This document shows positions 28,532 through 36,907 of a stretch of DNA of 64,000 nt, piece by piece. Under the pieces are notes generated by a model. The model saw nothing but the letters and a program-made list of their open reading frames with translations. It searched no databases and was not told where the DNA came from. The DNA lies in NCBI RefSeq assembly GCF_006738645.1, contig NZ_AP019700.1:2430001-2494000 (forward strand), written 5' to 3'. The translations under genes were made by a program, and so were the position numbers. Every line of letters starts with the position of its first letter. Within the stretch, counting starts at the first letter, position 1. This stretch comes from Stella humosa (GTDB lineage: Bacteria; Pseudomonadota; Alphaproteobacteria; ATCC43930; Allostellaceae).

Positions 28532-29914
28532 GTGGGGGACGTGATCGAGCTGTTCGGATCGCCGGTGCGATCGGGCGGCTGGACCGAACAGGAAAAGGCC
28601 GAGCTCTATCGCGCCGCGAGCCTTCTGGGCGCGCGGGGCTTGCCGTTCGATTCCGAGTTCGGCACGACCGACGACGGCGACCCCTGGTTTCTCTTCATCG
28701 GCCGCGGCACCGGCGAGGTGCTGGCCCATTTCGCGCGCATCGACGGCACCTTCGTGGTGCACCACGCGGCCGCCGACGTCGTCTTCGAATCGCGCGACAT
28801 TCGCGACCTCGTCGATCGCGTCCTGGTCTTCCCCGACCGCTCGGTCGGCCGGGCGTCGGGCGATGCGTTCCATGCCCATATCGCGGTCACGGTGGCGGCC
28901 CTGGGCCTGTCGCTGGAGAGCCTGTCGCAGTTCTTCGAGGGCGGCGAAGCCGAACTGGCGCCGGAAGGCGAGGCGTCCGCCGCCCAGGCAGACGATGCGC
29001 CGGCCGCCCAGTGGCTGCTCGACGATGACGAAGCGCTGCCGGGCACCGACGACGAAACGATCGCCGGTGACGATGGCGGCGAGCCCGAGGGCGAGCCGGC
29101 CGATCCCGCGCCGCAGGTTCGCGCCGTCGACGTGGAGGAGCCGCAGGAAGAGCCGATCGCCGCCGCCGGCGATTCGCCGACGCATGTCGATCCGGTTCGC
29201 GACAGCTTCCACGTCGATCTGGACATGCCCGAAGGCCTGCCGCTCGTGCCGGTCGACCTGACCTTCGACGGCGTGGTCCTATCGGGTGGCCAGGCCGACG
29301 ACACCCTGGTTGGCAGCGACCAGGCCGACTTCCTGTCCGGCGGCGACGGCCGCGACCTGATCATCGCCAATGGCGGCGACGACATCGTGGCGGCCGAGGG
29401 CGGCAACGACACCGTCCTGGGCGGCGACGGCAACGACATCCTGGCTGGCGGCACCGGCGACGACCTGCTGCATGGCGGCAAGGGCGACGACCTGATGCTG
29501 GGCGGGGCGGGTGACGACCTGCTGTATGGCGGCAAGGGCAACGACACGCTGCAGGGCAATGCCGGGCAGGACACCCTTTCCGGCGACAGCGGCGACGACC
29601 TGCTGCTGGCATCGAGCGGCGAGGCGGTGCTGATCGGCGGCAACGGCCAGAACGTCTTCCATTTCGGCGAGGGCAGCGCCGTTGCCTATGCCGGCGAGGA
29701 CCGCGACATCTTCGTCTTCGAGGAGGGCGAGCGGGCCGACGTCGTCATCCACGACTTCGACCCCGAGATGGACGAGTTGTACTACCTGAACGGCAGCGGC
29801 ATCCGGGTGGAGGTCGACACGCGGTCGCCGGCCGGCGACGACCTGATCCTGCACCCCAGCCTGGGCGGCACCCTGACCATTCTCTTCGACGACCCGCACC
29901 CCGCCGGAACTTGA
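28532..29914 (+). CDS. RTX-repeat (hemolysin-type) calcium-binding protein
   Basis: 460 residues, very acidic. Residues 1-130 form a globular domain of unknown type (DPWFLFIGRGTGEVLAHFARIDG in part, then IRDLVDRVLVFPDRS). Residues 145-235 are a Pro/Glu/Asp-rich linker. Residues about 250-375 hold some ten GGxGxD nonapeptides, such as GGDGNDILA, GGTGDDLLH, GGKGDDLML and GGAGDDLLY, which form a Ca2+-binding beta-roll. The end (FDPEMDELYYL ... GGTLTILFDD) resembles the C-terminal part of type I secretion substrates. No Sec signal is present and no ABC/MFP exporter is in the window. GTG 28532 has GGAGGG at correct spacing. Confidence 0.83.
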   Translation: MGDVIELFGSPVRSGGWTEQEKAELYRAASLLGARGLPFDSEFGTTDDGDPWFLFIGRGTGEVLAHFARIDGTFVVHHAAADVVFESRDIRDLVDRVLVFPDRSVGRASGDAFHAHIAVTVAALGLSLESLSQFFEGGEAELAPEGEASAAQADDAPAAQWLLDDDEALPGTDDETIAGDDGGEPEGEPADPAPQVRAVDVEEPQEEPIAAAGDSPTHVDPVRDSFHVDLDMPEGLPLVPVDLTFDGVVLSGGQADDTLVGSDQADFLSGGDGRDLIIANGGDDIVAAEGGNDTVLGGDGNDILAGGTGDDLLHGGKGDDLMLGGAGDDLLYGGKGNDTLQGNAGQDTLSGDSGDDLLLASSGEAVLIGGNGQNVFHFGEGSAVAYAGEDRDIFVFEEGERADVVIHDFDPEMDELYYLNGSGIRVEVDTRSPAGDDLILHPSLGGTLTILFDDPHPAGT

Positions 29915-29935
29915 CGAGGGGGAACTTGACGGGGG
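29906..29935 (+). repeat. 15-bp tandem duplication over the RTX stop codon
   Basis: GGAACTTGACGAGGG (29906-29920) is followed directly by GGAACTTGACGGGGG (29921-29935), differing at one base. The TGA of the RTX gene lies in the first copy. Confidence 0.75.
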
Positions 29936-29942
29936 GCCGGCG

Positions 29943-30584
29943 TCAGGCCGCCGCCGCCCCGGCGCGGCCGCCGATCGCCAGCATGAATTCCTGCCGCGCC
30001 ACCGGATCGGTGCGGAACGCCCCCAACATGCGGCTGGTGACCATCGATACGCCCGGCTTATGCACGCCGCGGGTGGTCATGCACTGGTGCTGGGCCTCGA
30101 TGACCACGGCCACGCCGAGCGGCTGGAGTGCCGTGTCGATGGCCTGTGCGATCTGCGCGGTCAGCTTCTCCTGGATCTGCAGCCGCCTGGCATAGGCGTC
30201 GACGACGCGGGCCAGCTTGCTGATGCCGACGACGCGGCTGCGCGGCAGGTAGGCCACATGGGCGCGCCCGATGATCGGCACCATGTGGTGCTCGCAGTGG
30301 GATTCGAAGCGGATGTCCTTCAGCAGCACCATCTCGTCATAGCCTTCGGTCTCGTCGAAGGTGCGGTTCAGGATCTCCACCGGGTCGAGCCGGTAGCCGC
30401 CGAAGAACTCCTCATAGGCGCGCACGACGCGGGCCGGCGTATCCAGCAACCCTTCGCGCCCGACATCGTCACCGGCCCAGCCGATCAGCGTGCGGATCGC
30501 CGCTTCCGCCTCTTCGCGTGTCGGGCGGCCGGTCGTCGGCGCTGCGGACGTCCGGTCCGGCGGCGGCAGGGTAAGGGCGTCCAT
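29943..30584 (-). CDS. folE: GTP cyclohydrolase I
   Basis: 213 residues. It converts GTP to 7,8-dihydroneopterin triphosphate, the first step of folate synthesis. Zn ligands are in [12 protein letters not shown] and [22 protein letters not shown] appears as [19 protein letters not shown]. The last part [10 protein letters not shown] is standard. ATG at 30584 follows GGAAGGATCACCG and is preferred to the ATG at 30653. It is convergent with the RTX gene and divergent from the ABC-F gene. Confidence 0.96.
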   Translation of the reverse strand: MDALTLPPPDRTSAAPTTGRPTREEAEAAIRTLIGWAGDDVGREGLLDTPARVVRAYEEFFGGYRLDPVEILNRTFDETEGYDEMVLLKDIRFESHCEHHMVPIIGRAHVAYLPRSRVVGISKLARVVDAYARRLQIQEKLTAQIAQAIDTALQPLGVAVVIEAQHQCMTTRGVHKPGVSMVTSRMLGAFRTDPVARQEFMLAIGGRAGAAAA

Positions 30585-30718
30585 CGGTGATCCTTCCATA
30601 AGCTGGCTTGATATTCGCCACGCGCGCCGGTTTGGATCAACCGCCGGGTTCAAAGCAGGCCACCGCCGACGGTCGGCGAGGTTGGAGCGGGCGGACGGCC
30701 CATGTTATGGACCGGCGC

Positions 30719-32590
30719 ATGATCGAAATTCGCGCCATGACCTACCGCATTGCCGGCCGGGTCCTCTTCGACGGCGCCGACGCGACTATTCCGGACGGGT
30801 ATCGGGTGGGCATCGTCGGACCGAACGGAACCGGCAAGTCCACCCTGTTCGACCTGCTGCTGAACCATATCCAGCCCGACGGCGGCTCGATCGGCATCCG
30901 CCCCGGCGCGCGCGTGGGCTTCGTCGCCCAGGAGGCGCCGGAAGGCGAGACGACGCCGCTGGAGGCCGTCCTGGCCGCCGACACCGAGCGCGAGCGCCTG
31001 CTTGCGGCGCTGGAAACCGCGGCCCCCGAGGACCTGGCCGACATCCACCTGCACCTGCAGGCGATCGGCGCGCAGTCGGCCCCGTCGCGGGCGGCTTCCA
31101 TTCTCGACGGGCTGGGCTTCGACGCAGAAGCGCAGGCTCGCCCGCTCGCCAGCTTCTCGGGCGGTTGGCGGATGCGCGTCGCCCTGGCCGCCGCCCTTTT
31201 CGCCGAGCCCGACCTGCTGCTGCTCGACGAACCGACCAACCATCTCGACCTGGAAGCCACGATGTGGCTCGAAGGCCATCTGGCGCGCTATCCGCACACC
31301 CTGCTGGTCATCAGCCACGACCGCGCGCTGCTGAACACCGCCGTCAACCAGATCCTCCACCTGGCCCAGCGGCGGCTGACGCTCTATGGCGGCAACTACG
31401 ACACGTTCGAGCGCCTGCGGGCGGAGCGGCGGGCGCACGAGGCGGCCTTCACGCGGACGATCGAGGCGCAGCGCAAGCACATGCAGGCGTTCGTCGACCG
31501 CTTCCGCTTCAAGGCCTCCAAGGCCCGCCAGGCGCAGAGCCGGCTGAAGGCGATCGCCAAGCTGCCGCCGCCGGCCGCCGTGGCCGAGGACCCGCACGTC
31601 GTCTTCAACTTCCCGACGCCGGTCGAGCTGGCGCCGCCGATCATCTCCTGCGACGAGGTCTCGGTCGGCTATGGCGGGCGCGCGGTCCTGAAGCGCCTGG
31701 ACCTGCGGGTCGACCCGGATGACCGCATCGGCCTGCTGGGGGCGAACGGCAACGGCAAGTCGACGCTGGCCAAGCTGTTCGCGGGTGCCTTGGAGCCGAT
31801 GTCGGGCCGCATCACCCGGTCGGCCAAGCTGTCGGTCGGCTTCTTCGCCCAGCACCAGCTTGATGCGCTCGACGCCGAATCGACCGCGGCCGAGCAGATG
31901 GCCCGCGCGATGCCGCACCTGCGCGAGCCCGCGATCCGCGCCTATCTCGGCCGCTTCGGCCTGACCCAGCAGAAGGCCGACGTGAAGGCCAAGGACCTGT
32001 CGGGTGGGGAGAAGGCGCGGCTCGCCCTGGCCCAGGTCTGCCGGGTGGCGCCGTCGCTGCTGATCCTGGACGAACCGACGAACCATCTCGACATCGACGC
32101 CCGCGCGGCGCTGGTGGCGGCGCTGAACGACTACCCGGGCGCGGTCGTCATGGTCAGCCATGACTGGTCGCTGCTGGAGGCGACCGTCGACCGGCTGCTG
32201 CTGGTGGCCGACGGCATGGTTAAGCCGTTCGACGGCGACCTCGACGACTATCGCCGTCTGCTGCTCAACCGCCAGAAGGCGGCCGCCCAGTCCGAGGGCC
32301 CGTCGGAGAGCGAGCGCAAGGTGCTGCGGCGCGAGGCCGCCGGCAAGCGGCAGGCGGCAGCCCCCTTGCGCAAGAAGGTGCAGGCGGCCGCCGTCGCCGT
32401 CGACCGGCTGGAGAAGGAGCGCGCGGCGGTCGAGAAGCGCCTTGCCGATCCAGCCACCTACGCCAAGGATGCGGCATCGGTGCCGGACCTGCTGAAGTCC
32501 AAGGCCGACCTCGACCGGCGCGTCGCCGCCGCCGAGGCGGACTGGATGGAGGCCGAGGAGGCACTGGCCGCCGCCATGGCGGACGCTTGA
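30719..32590 (+). CDS. ABC-F family ATPase (YheS/Uup-like)
   Basis: 623 residues with two ABC domains and no membrane segment, so it acts on ribosomes or related machinery rather than in transport. Domain 1: GPNGTGKST near residue 37, FSGGWRMRVALA, LLLLDEPTNHLDLE. Domain 2: GANGNGKST near 345, LSGGEKARLALAQ, LILDEPTNHLDID. The interdomain linker (RKHMQAFVDRFRFKASKARQAQS, in part) and a C-terminal coiled coil (about 525-620, Ala/Lys/Glu-rich) are typical. ATG 30707 is an alternative start; neither has a clear ribosome-binding site. Confidence 0.92.
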   Translation: MIEIRAMTYRIAGRVLFDGADATIPDGYRVGIVGPNGTGKSTLFDLLLNHIQPDGGSIGIRPGARVGFVAQEAPEGETTPLEAVLAADTERERLLAALETAAPEDLADIHLHLQAIGAQSAPSRAASILDGLGFDAEAQARPLASFSGGWRMRVALAAALFAEPDLLLLDEPTNHLDLEATMWLEGHLARYPHTLLVISHDRALLNTAVNQILHLAQRRLTLYGGNYDTFERLRAERRAHEAAFTRTIEAQRKHMQAFVDRFRFKASKARQAQSRLKAIAKLPPPAAVAEDPHVVFNFPTPVELAPPIISCDEVSVGYGGRAVLKRLDLRVDPDDRIGLLGANGNGKSTLAKLFAGALEPMSGRITRSAKLSVGFFAQHQLDALDAESTAAEQMARAMPHLREPAIRAYLGRFGLTQQKADVKAKDLSGGEKARLALAQVCRVAPSLLILDEPTNHLDIDARAALVAALNDYPGAVVMVSHDWSLLEATVDRLLLVADGMVKPFDGDLDDYRRLLLNRQKAAAQSEGPSESERKVLRREAAGKRQAAAPLRKKVQAAAVAVDRLEKERAAVEKRLADPATYAKDAASVPDLLKSKADLDRRVAAAEADWMEAEEALAAAMADA

Positions 32591-32607
32591 GCCGCAAGGA
32601 GAGGGAT

Positions 32608-33006
32608 ATGCCCCCGATGATCCAACACCACATCATCCCCGGCCTGGCGCGGCCGATCTCGCCGTCGAGCCATGCCGTCATCGTCGACGGCTGGGTCTTC
32701 ATGACGGGCCAGCTCGGCCGTGACCTCGACGACCCGGATGGGCCGCTGTTCGACGGCATCGCGTCGCAGACCGCCCAGGCGCTGCGCAATATGGACCGCG
32801 TGCTGACCGGCCTCGGCGGGTCGCTGGCGAGCCTCGTGTCGGTCCGCGTGTTCCTGACCGAGTTCGACCGCGACTATGCCGCGATGAACGCGGCCTATGC
32901 CGAGTTCTTCCCGGAGGGCCGGCGGCCGGCACGCACCTGCATCGGCGTGACCGGCCTGGTGAAGCGGGCGCTGGTCGAGATCGACGGGATCGCCCGGGTG
33001 GAGTAG
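32608..33006 (+). CDS. RidA family protein
   Basis: 132 residues. RidA/YjgF proteins hydrolyse reactive enamines and imines formed by PLP enzymes. The pattern PISPSSHAVIVDGWVFMTGQLG, in part, then QTAQALRNMDRVL, SVRVFLTEFDRDYAAMNAAYAEFF in part, and the arginine motif RPARTCIGVTGL followed by VEIDGIA is conserved. The Arg and the final Glu-type positions of active RidA appear to be kept. GGAGAGGGAT precedes the ATG, 17 bp after the ABC-F stop. Confidence 0.9.
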   Translation: MPPMIQHHIIPGLARPISPSSHAVIVDGWVFMTGQLGRDLDDPDGPLFDGIASQTAQALRNMDRVLTGLGGSLASLVSVRVFLTEFDRDYAAMNAAYAEFFPEGRRPARTCIGVTGLVKRALVEIDGIARVE

Positions 33007-33071
33007 AAGTCCGCTCATCGTCAGGGTTGAAGAGGCGTCCGAGTCCTCAACCCGGCGACGGAGCCGAAAAA

Positions 33072-33569
33072 ATGGAAATGCTGCTGACGATCGTCGCGCG
33101 CACGCCCCCCTGGGTGTGGGTGGTTCTAGTCATCGTGCTCGTCATCGGCTTCCGCGGGCTTCGCCCGCAACGCTCCAGCCCCCGACGCCTGCTGATAACG
33201 CCCGCCGTCTTCGTGGCGATCGCACTCGTTCAACTGGTGATATCGGCCAACCCCCTGGCGGCCCTGCCGGCCTGGCTGGCCGGCATGGTGCCGGGGGCGG
33301 TGATCGGCTGGGTATGGGCGCGCGGCCTGCCATTCCGCATCGACCGAGCGGCCGGGCGCATCGAGACCCCGGGCACGGCATTCTGGCTGGTCGTCGGCAT
33401 GTTGCTGTTCGCCTGCCGCTACGCGCTCGGCGTCTATGTCGGCATGCATCCCGAACTGCGGACCGACCCGTTCTGGGTTGCGGCGCCGTTCCTCGTCGCG
33501 GGCGTGGGCAGCGGCATGGCGCTGGCCTGGGCGGCGCTGCTCCTCCGGCGCTATTTCCGGGATTCCTAG
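33072..33569 (+). CDS. Small integral membrane protein (DUF6622-like)
   Basis: 165 residues with four to five hydrophobic helices (about residues 10-27, 41-58, 63-80, 100-118, 132-154). The N-terminus ARTPPWVWVVLVIVLVIGFRGLRPQ, in part, and RLLITPAVFVAIALVQL resemble the DUF6622 group of uncharacterised membrane proteins. ATG at 33072 is used; ATG 33078 and TTG 33027 are alternatives. Function unknown. It lies 65 bp after the ridA-like gene and 59 bp before the amine oxidase. Confidence 0.68.
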   Translation: MEMLLTIVARTPPWVWVVLVIVLVIGFRGLRPQRSSPRRLLITPAVFVAIALVQLVISANPLAALPAWLAGMVPGAVIGWVWARGLPFRIDRAAGRIETPGTAFWLVVGMLLFACRYALGVYVGMHPELRTDPFWVAAPFLVAGVGSGMALAWAALLLRRYFRDS

Positions 33570-33628
33570 CCGCGTCTGGCACGGTGGCTGCTACTCTCGC
33601 ATCCAGGACCGGATGGACGGAGGGGACC

Positions 33629-35626
33629 ATGGCACCCGCACAAGATGGAGCGCTCGCGCACCGCGCCGATACGCCACATCCGGCGGCACTTCATCCGCTG
33701 GATCCGTTGTCGGCCGACGAGATCCGCCGGGCTGCCGGTATCCTTCGCGCCCATTTCGACCTGGGCGAGGCGCTGCAGTTCGAGACGATTGATCTCGACG
33801 AGCCGGACAAGGCGGCGGTGCGGGCCCATGCGCCGGGCGCGCCGGTCCGGCGGTCGGCCCGCTTCGCGGTCTACCGTCGCGGCGCCACCGGCCTGTGGGC
33901 CGGCCGAATCGACTTCGATGCCGGCACAGTATCGGCGGTCGATTTCCTGCCCGACGCCCGGCCGATGTTCTCGCCCGAGGAGTTCATGCAGATCGAGGCT
34001 GCCGCCAAGGCCGATCCGCGCTTCCAGGCCGCCATCGCCCGGCGCGGCATCGACCGCATGGATCTGGTCTGCGTCGACCCCTGGACGGCCGGCAACTTCG
34101 ACGGGGCGGGCGAGGGCGGCCGGCGTGTCGCCTACACCTTCGTCTGGCGCCGGGCATTCGAGTACGACAACTACTATGCCCATCCGGTGGAGGGGCTGAA
34201 CGTCGCGGTCGACGTCGACACGTTCGAGGTGATCCGCGTCGACGACCATTCGGCCGCGGCCGGCACCTTCGTGCCGGTGCCGATGACGCCCATCAACTAC
34301 GACGCCGACTTCCTCACCGACCTGCGCCAGCCGCTGAAGCGGCTCGACGTCGTCCAGCCGGACGGGCCGAGCTTCACGGTCGATGGCAACCACATCCTAT
34401 GGGACAACTGGGACCTGCGCGTCGGCTTCAGCGGGCGCGAAGGGCTGATCCTGCACCAGATCGGCTATACCCAAGGCGGCCGTCGGCGACCGGTCGTCTA
34501 TCGCGCGTCCATCGCCGAGATGGTGGTGCCCTACGGCACGCCCGAGGGCGTGCACTATCGCAAGAACGTCTTCGACAGCGGCGAGTACGGCTTCGGCAAG
34601 CTGGTGCAGTCCCTGGCGCTGGGCTGCGACTGCCTCGGCCATATCCACTATATGGACGTGACCCTGCACGACATCCTGGGGCAGCCGCTGGTCATCCCCA
34701 GCGCCATCTGCATCCATGAGGAAGACGCGGGCCTGGCCTGGAAGCATTTCGATTTCCGCACCGGCCGCACCGAGACCCGGCGCCTGCGCCGGCTGGTGGT
34801 GTCGTCGATCACGACCGTCGGCAACTACGAATACTGCTGCTACTGGTACCTCTACCAGGACGGCACGATCGAGTTCGAGATGAAGGCGACCGGCATCATC
34901 AACACCGCCGCCTGCATCCCCGGCACGGCGCAGGAATACGGCACCGAGGTCGCTCCCGGCATCATCGGCCACATCCACCAGCACATCTTCTGCGCACGCC
35001 TCGACATGGAGGTGGATGGCCCAGCGAACACGGTCGTCGAATGCGACACGGTTGCCCCGCCGATGGGGCCGGGCAACCCGATGGGCAACGCCTTCAAGGT
35101 CGTCGAGCGACCGCTGACCCGCGAACTGGAAGCCCACCGCCGCGTCGATTTCGAGCGCATGCGCTACTGGAAGATCGTCAACCCCGCGGCCCGCAACCAT
35201 GTGGGCAAGCCGACCGGCTACAAGCTGGAGGCGACCTCGGCCGTGCAGCCCTATCTCGACCCCGCCGGCCCGTCCGGCAAGCGCGCCGGCTTCATCTACA
35301 GCCATCTGTGGGTGACGCCCTATCATGTCGACGAGCGCTACCCGGCGGGCGAGTTCATGAACCACTCGACCGGCGCCGACGGCCTGCCGGCCTGGACGGC
35401 GCAGGACCGGTCGGTCGAGAACACCGATATCGTCCTCTGGCATTCCTTCGGCCTGCACCACCTGCCGCGGCCCGAGGACCATCCCGTGCAGCCGCGCGTG
35501 CTGTGCGGATTCAAGCTGATGCCGGTCGGCTTCTTCGACGGCAACCCGATCATCGACCTGCCACGCGAGAAGAATGCGGCCAGTCGGGGGAATCTGGAGG
35601 GAGCCGGACCAAGCTGCTGCAGCTAA
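33629..35626 (+). CDS. Copper-containing primary-amine oxidase
   Basis: 665 residues. It oxidises primary amines to aldehydes with release of ammonia and H2O2. The cofactor precursor is Tyr400 in GNYEYCCYW (TPQ motif N-Y-E-Y). Copper ligands are His450 and His452 in HIHQHIF and His611 in FGLHHLPR. The catalytic base is Asp316 in FDSGEYGFG. The whole layout follows the Arthrobacter AGAO type, and no signal peptide is present. AGGGGACC precedes the ATG. The C-terminus ends in Cys-Cys-Ser. Natural substrate unknown; aromatic or short aliphatic amines are plausible. Confidence 0.93.
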   Translation: MAPAQDGALAHRADTPHPAALHPLDPLSADEIRRAAGILRAHFDLGEALQFETIDLDEPDKAAVRAHAPGAPVRRSARFAVYRRGATGLWAGRIDFDAGTVSAVDFLPDARPMFSPEEFMQIEAAAKADPRFQAAIARRGIDRMDLVCVDPWTAGNFDGAGEGGRRVAYTFVWRRAFEYDNYYAHPVEGLNVAVDVDTFEVIRVDDHSAAAGTFVPVPMTPINYDADFLTDLRQPLKRLDVVQPDGPSFTVDGNHILWDNWDLRVGFSGREGLILHQIGYTQGGRRRPVVYRASIAEMVVPYGTPEGVHYRKNVFDSGEYGFGKLVQSLALGCDCLGHIHYMDVTLHDILGQPLVIPSAICIHEEDAGLAWKHFDFRTGRTETRRLRRLVVSSITTVGNYEYCCYWYLYQDGTIEFEMKATGIINTAACIPGTAQEYGTEVAPGIIGHIHQHIFCARLDMEVDGPANTVVECDTVAPPMGPGNPMGNAFKVVERPLTRELEAHRRVDFERMRYWKIVNPAARNHVGKPTGYKLEATSAVQPYLDPAGPSGKRAGFIYSHLWVTPYHVDERYPAGEFMNHSTGADGLPAWTAQDRSVENTDIVLWHSFGLHHLPRPEDHPVQPRVLCGFKLMPVGFFDGNPIIDLPREKNAASRGNLEGAGPSCCS

Positions 35627-35644
35627 CCGGCGGGAGGCCCAGGC

Positions 35645-36166
35645 ATGGCGGCGATCCGTTCCGCGCTCCTGGCGGTCGTCCTGCCGTTGCTGGCTTCGGC
35701 CGCCCTGGCGCAGGATTGCGAGATTCGCTGCCGCACCGGCTGCTATGGCAACTCCACTGCCGACGCCTGGAAGTGCGACGAGGACCGCCGGTCCTGCATC
35801 GCGTCCTGCCGGTCGGAGCAGGGATCGGGGTCCAGTGGGTCCTCGGCGCCGGCGACGCGGTCGTTCGGCGCCATTGCCTATTCCCGGGCGGCCGGCACGC
35901 ATGGCTATTCCTATGGCCGCCCGTCCCGCGCGGCGGCCGAGGCGACCGCACTTGGCCACTGTCGCCGGGCCGGGGGCAGGACGGGTGATTGCGCCGTGCT
36001 TACGTGGTTCTGGAACTCCTGCGGCGCGCTCTCCGTCGCTGGCAATGGGAGCTACGGCGCCGACCACGGCCCAGACCGGGCCGCGGCGGAACGGGGGGCA
36101 GCCCGGGTCTGCGCGCGCTTCGGCGGCACCGACTGCCGCACCGTGGCGTGGACGTGTAGCCGGTAG
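35645..36166 (+). CDS. Secreted DUF4189 protein
   Basis: 173 residues. An N-terminal signal peptide ends LASAALAQ, so the mature protein should be periplasmic or secreted. It has an N-terminal Cys-rich knot (CEIRCRTGCYG ... CDEDRRSCIASC) and then the DUF4189 domain: SFGAIAYSRAAGTHGYSYG, AEATALGHC, CAVLTWFWNSCGAL and ARVCARFGGTDC. Paired cysteines suggest disulfides. The function of the family is not established. It starts 19 bp after the amine oxidase stop. Confidence 0.85.
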   Translation: MAAIRSALLAVVLPLLASAALAQDCEIRCRTGCYGNSTADAWKCDEDRRSCIASCRSEQGSGSSGSSAPATRSFGAIAYSRAAGTHGYSYGRPSRAAAEATALGHCRRAGGRTGDCAVLTWFWNSCGALSVAGNGSYGADHGPDRAAAERGAARVCARFGGTDCRTVAWTCSR

Positions 36167-36182
36167 GGGCCGCCCGGAAAGG

Positions 36183-36596
36183 CTAGGCAGCTTGAAATGG
36201 ATCGTGCGTACGAACGGGAAATGGGAGGAAGTCCTTCCCATTTCTCGTGACCACGGTCAGCCCATGCACGAGAGCCGTGGCGGCGATCATGGCATCCTCG
36301 GCCAGGTGGTCCGGCTGCCTGTGCATCAGGCGAGCCCAGCAGCGGAACGTCGATGAATCCATGGGCAGGATTGTGTAGCGATCGACCAATCTGATCAGCC
36401 AATCCTCGATCTCGCCGGCCTTCGAAGGATCGTTGCTTCGAGTGACCTCGATGCCGGCCTGGATTTCACCGACCGTGACCGCGGATATGGAAAGGTCCGC
36501 GCTCGGAACGCCGGCCAGCCAGGCCAGGACCGCGCCATGGGGTCGCTTTCGACGAAATTCGGAGACGACGTTCGTATCGAGCAAATACACCGCCAC
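36183..36596 (-). CDS. vapC: PIN-domain toxin (VapC type)
   Basis: 137 residues. PIN toxins are Mg2+-dependent endoribonucleases. The acidic catalytic set is complete: Asp7 (YLLDTNVVSE), Glu44 (AVTVGEIQAG), Glu100/Asp101 (LAEDAMIAATA) and Asp122 (TRNGKDF). Its GTG start directly follows the antitoxin stop (TGAGTG), which implies translational coupling. Base composition is a little lower in GC than the neighbours, as expected for a mobile module. Confidence 0.9.
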   Translation of the reverse strand: MAVYLLDTNVVSEFRRKRPHGAVLAWLAGVPSADLSISAVTVGEIQAGIEVTRSNDPSKAGEIEDWLIRLVDRYTILPMDSSTFRCWARLMHRQPDHLAEDAMIAATALVHGLTVVTRNGKDFLPFPVRTHDPFQAA

Positions 36597-36854
36597 TCAC
36601 TCGATTTCCATCGGCAGGCGCCGGCGCAGACGTCCCCGTGGGGGTGTCTCTGCCCCTGCCTCCGACGAACTGGCAAGGAGGAAATCCTTCAGTGTGGGGT
36701 AGGCAGAATTCTGGAGTCTGCGCCAGTCATCAACTGGCACCAGGACCGCTGCCTCCGTCCCGCGCCGGCTCACGATCTGTGGGCCCTCCTTGATGCAGGT
36801 CTCGAGCAGTTCGCTGAAGCGCGCCTTCGCGTCCTGTACCGGCCAGATCCTCAT
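36597..36854 (-). CDS. Phd/YefM-type antitoxin
   Basis: 85 residues. The N-terminal half (WPVQDAKARFSELLETCIKEGPQ in part, then RGTEAAVLVPVDDWRRL) matches the Phd/YefM DNA-binding fold; the C-terminal half is basic and flexible, as expected for the toxin-neutralising part. Pairing of a Phd-type antitoxin with a PIN toxin is common. A palindromic operator lies 17 bp upstream. Confidence 0.88.
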   Translation of the reverse strand: MRIWPVQDAKARFSELLETCIKEGPQIVSRRGTEAAVLVPVDDWRRLQNSAYPTLKDFLLASSSEAGAETPPRGRLRRRLPMEIE

Positions 36855-36871
36855 ACCGTGACCCCTTGATA

Positions 36872-36893
36872 TGACTAGTCACCTAACTGGTCA
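36872..36893 (-). promoter_or_regulatory. Operator palindrome of the toxin-antitoxin operon
   Basis: TGACTAGTCA (36872-36881) is a perfect 10-bp palindrome. It is also the left arm of a wider dyad, TGACTAGT ... ACTGGTCA (36872-36893), with 7 of 8 pairs. It sits just upstream of the antitoxin start, where autoregulation by the complex is usual. Confidence 0.65.
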
Positions 36894-36907
36894 TGATAGT
36901 AACGATC

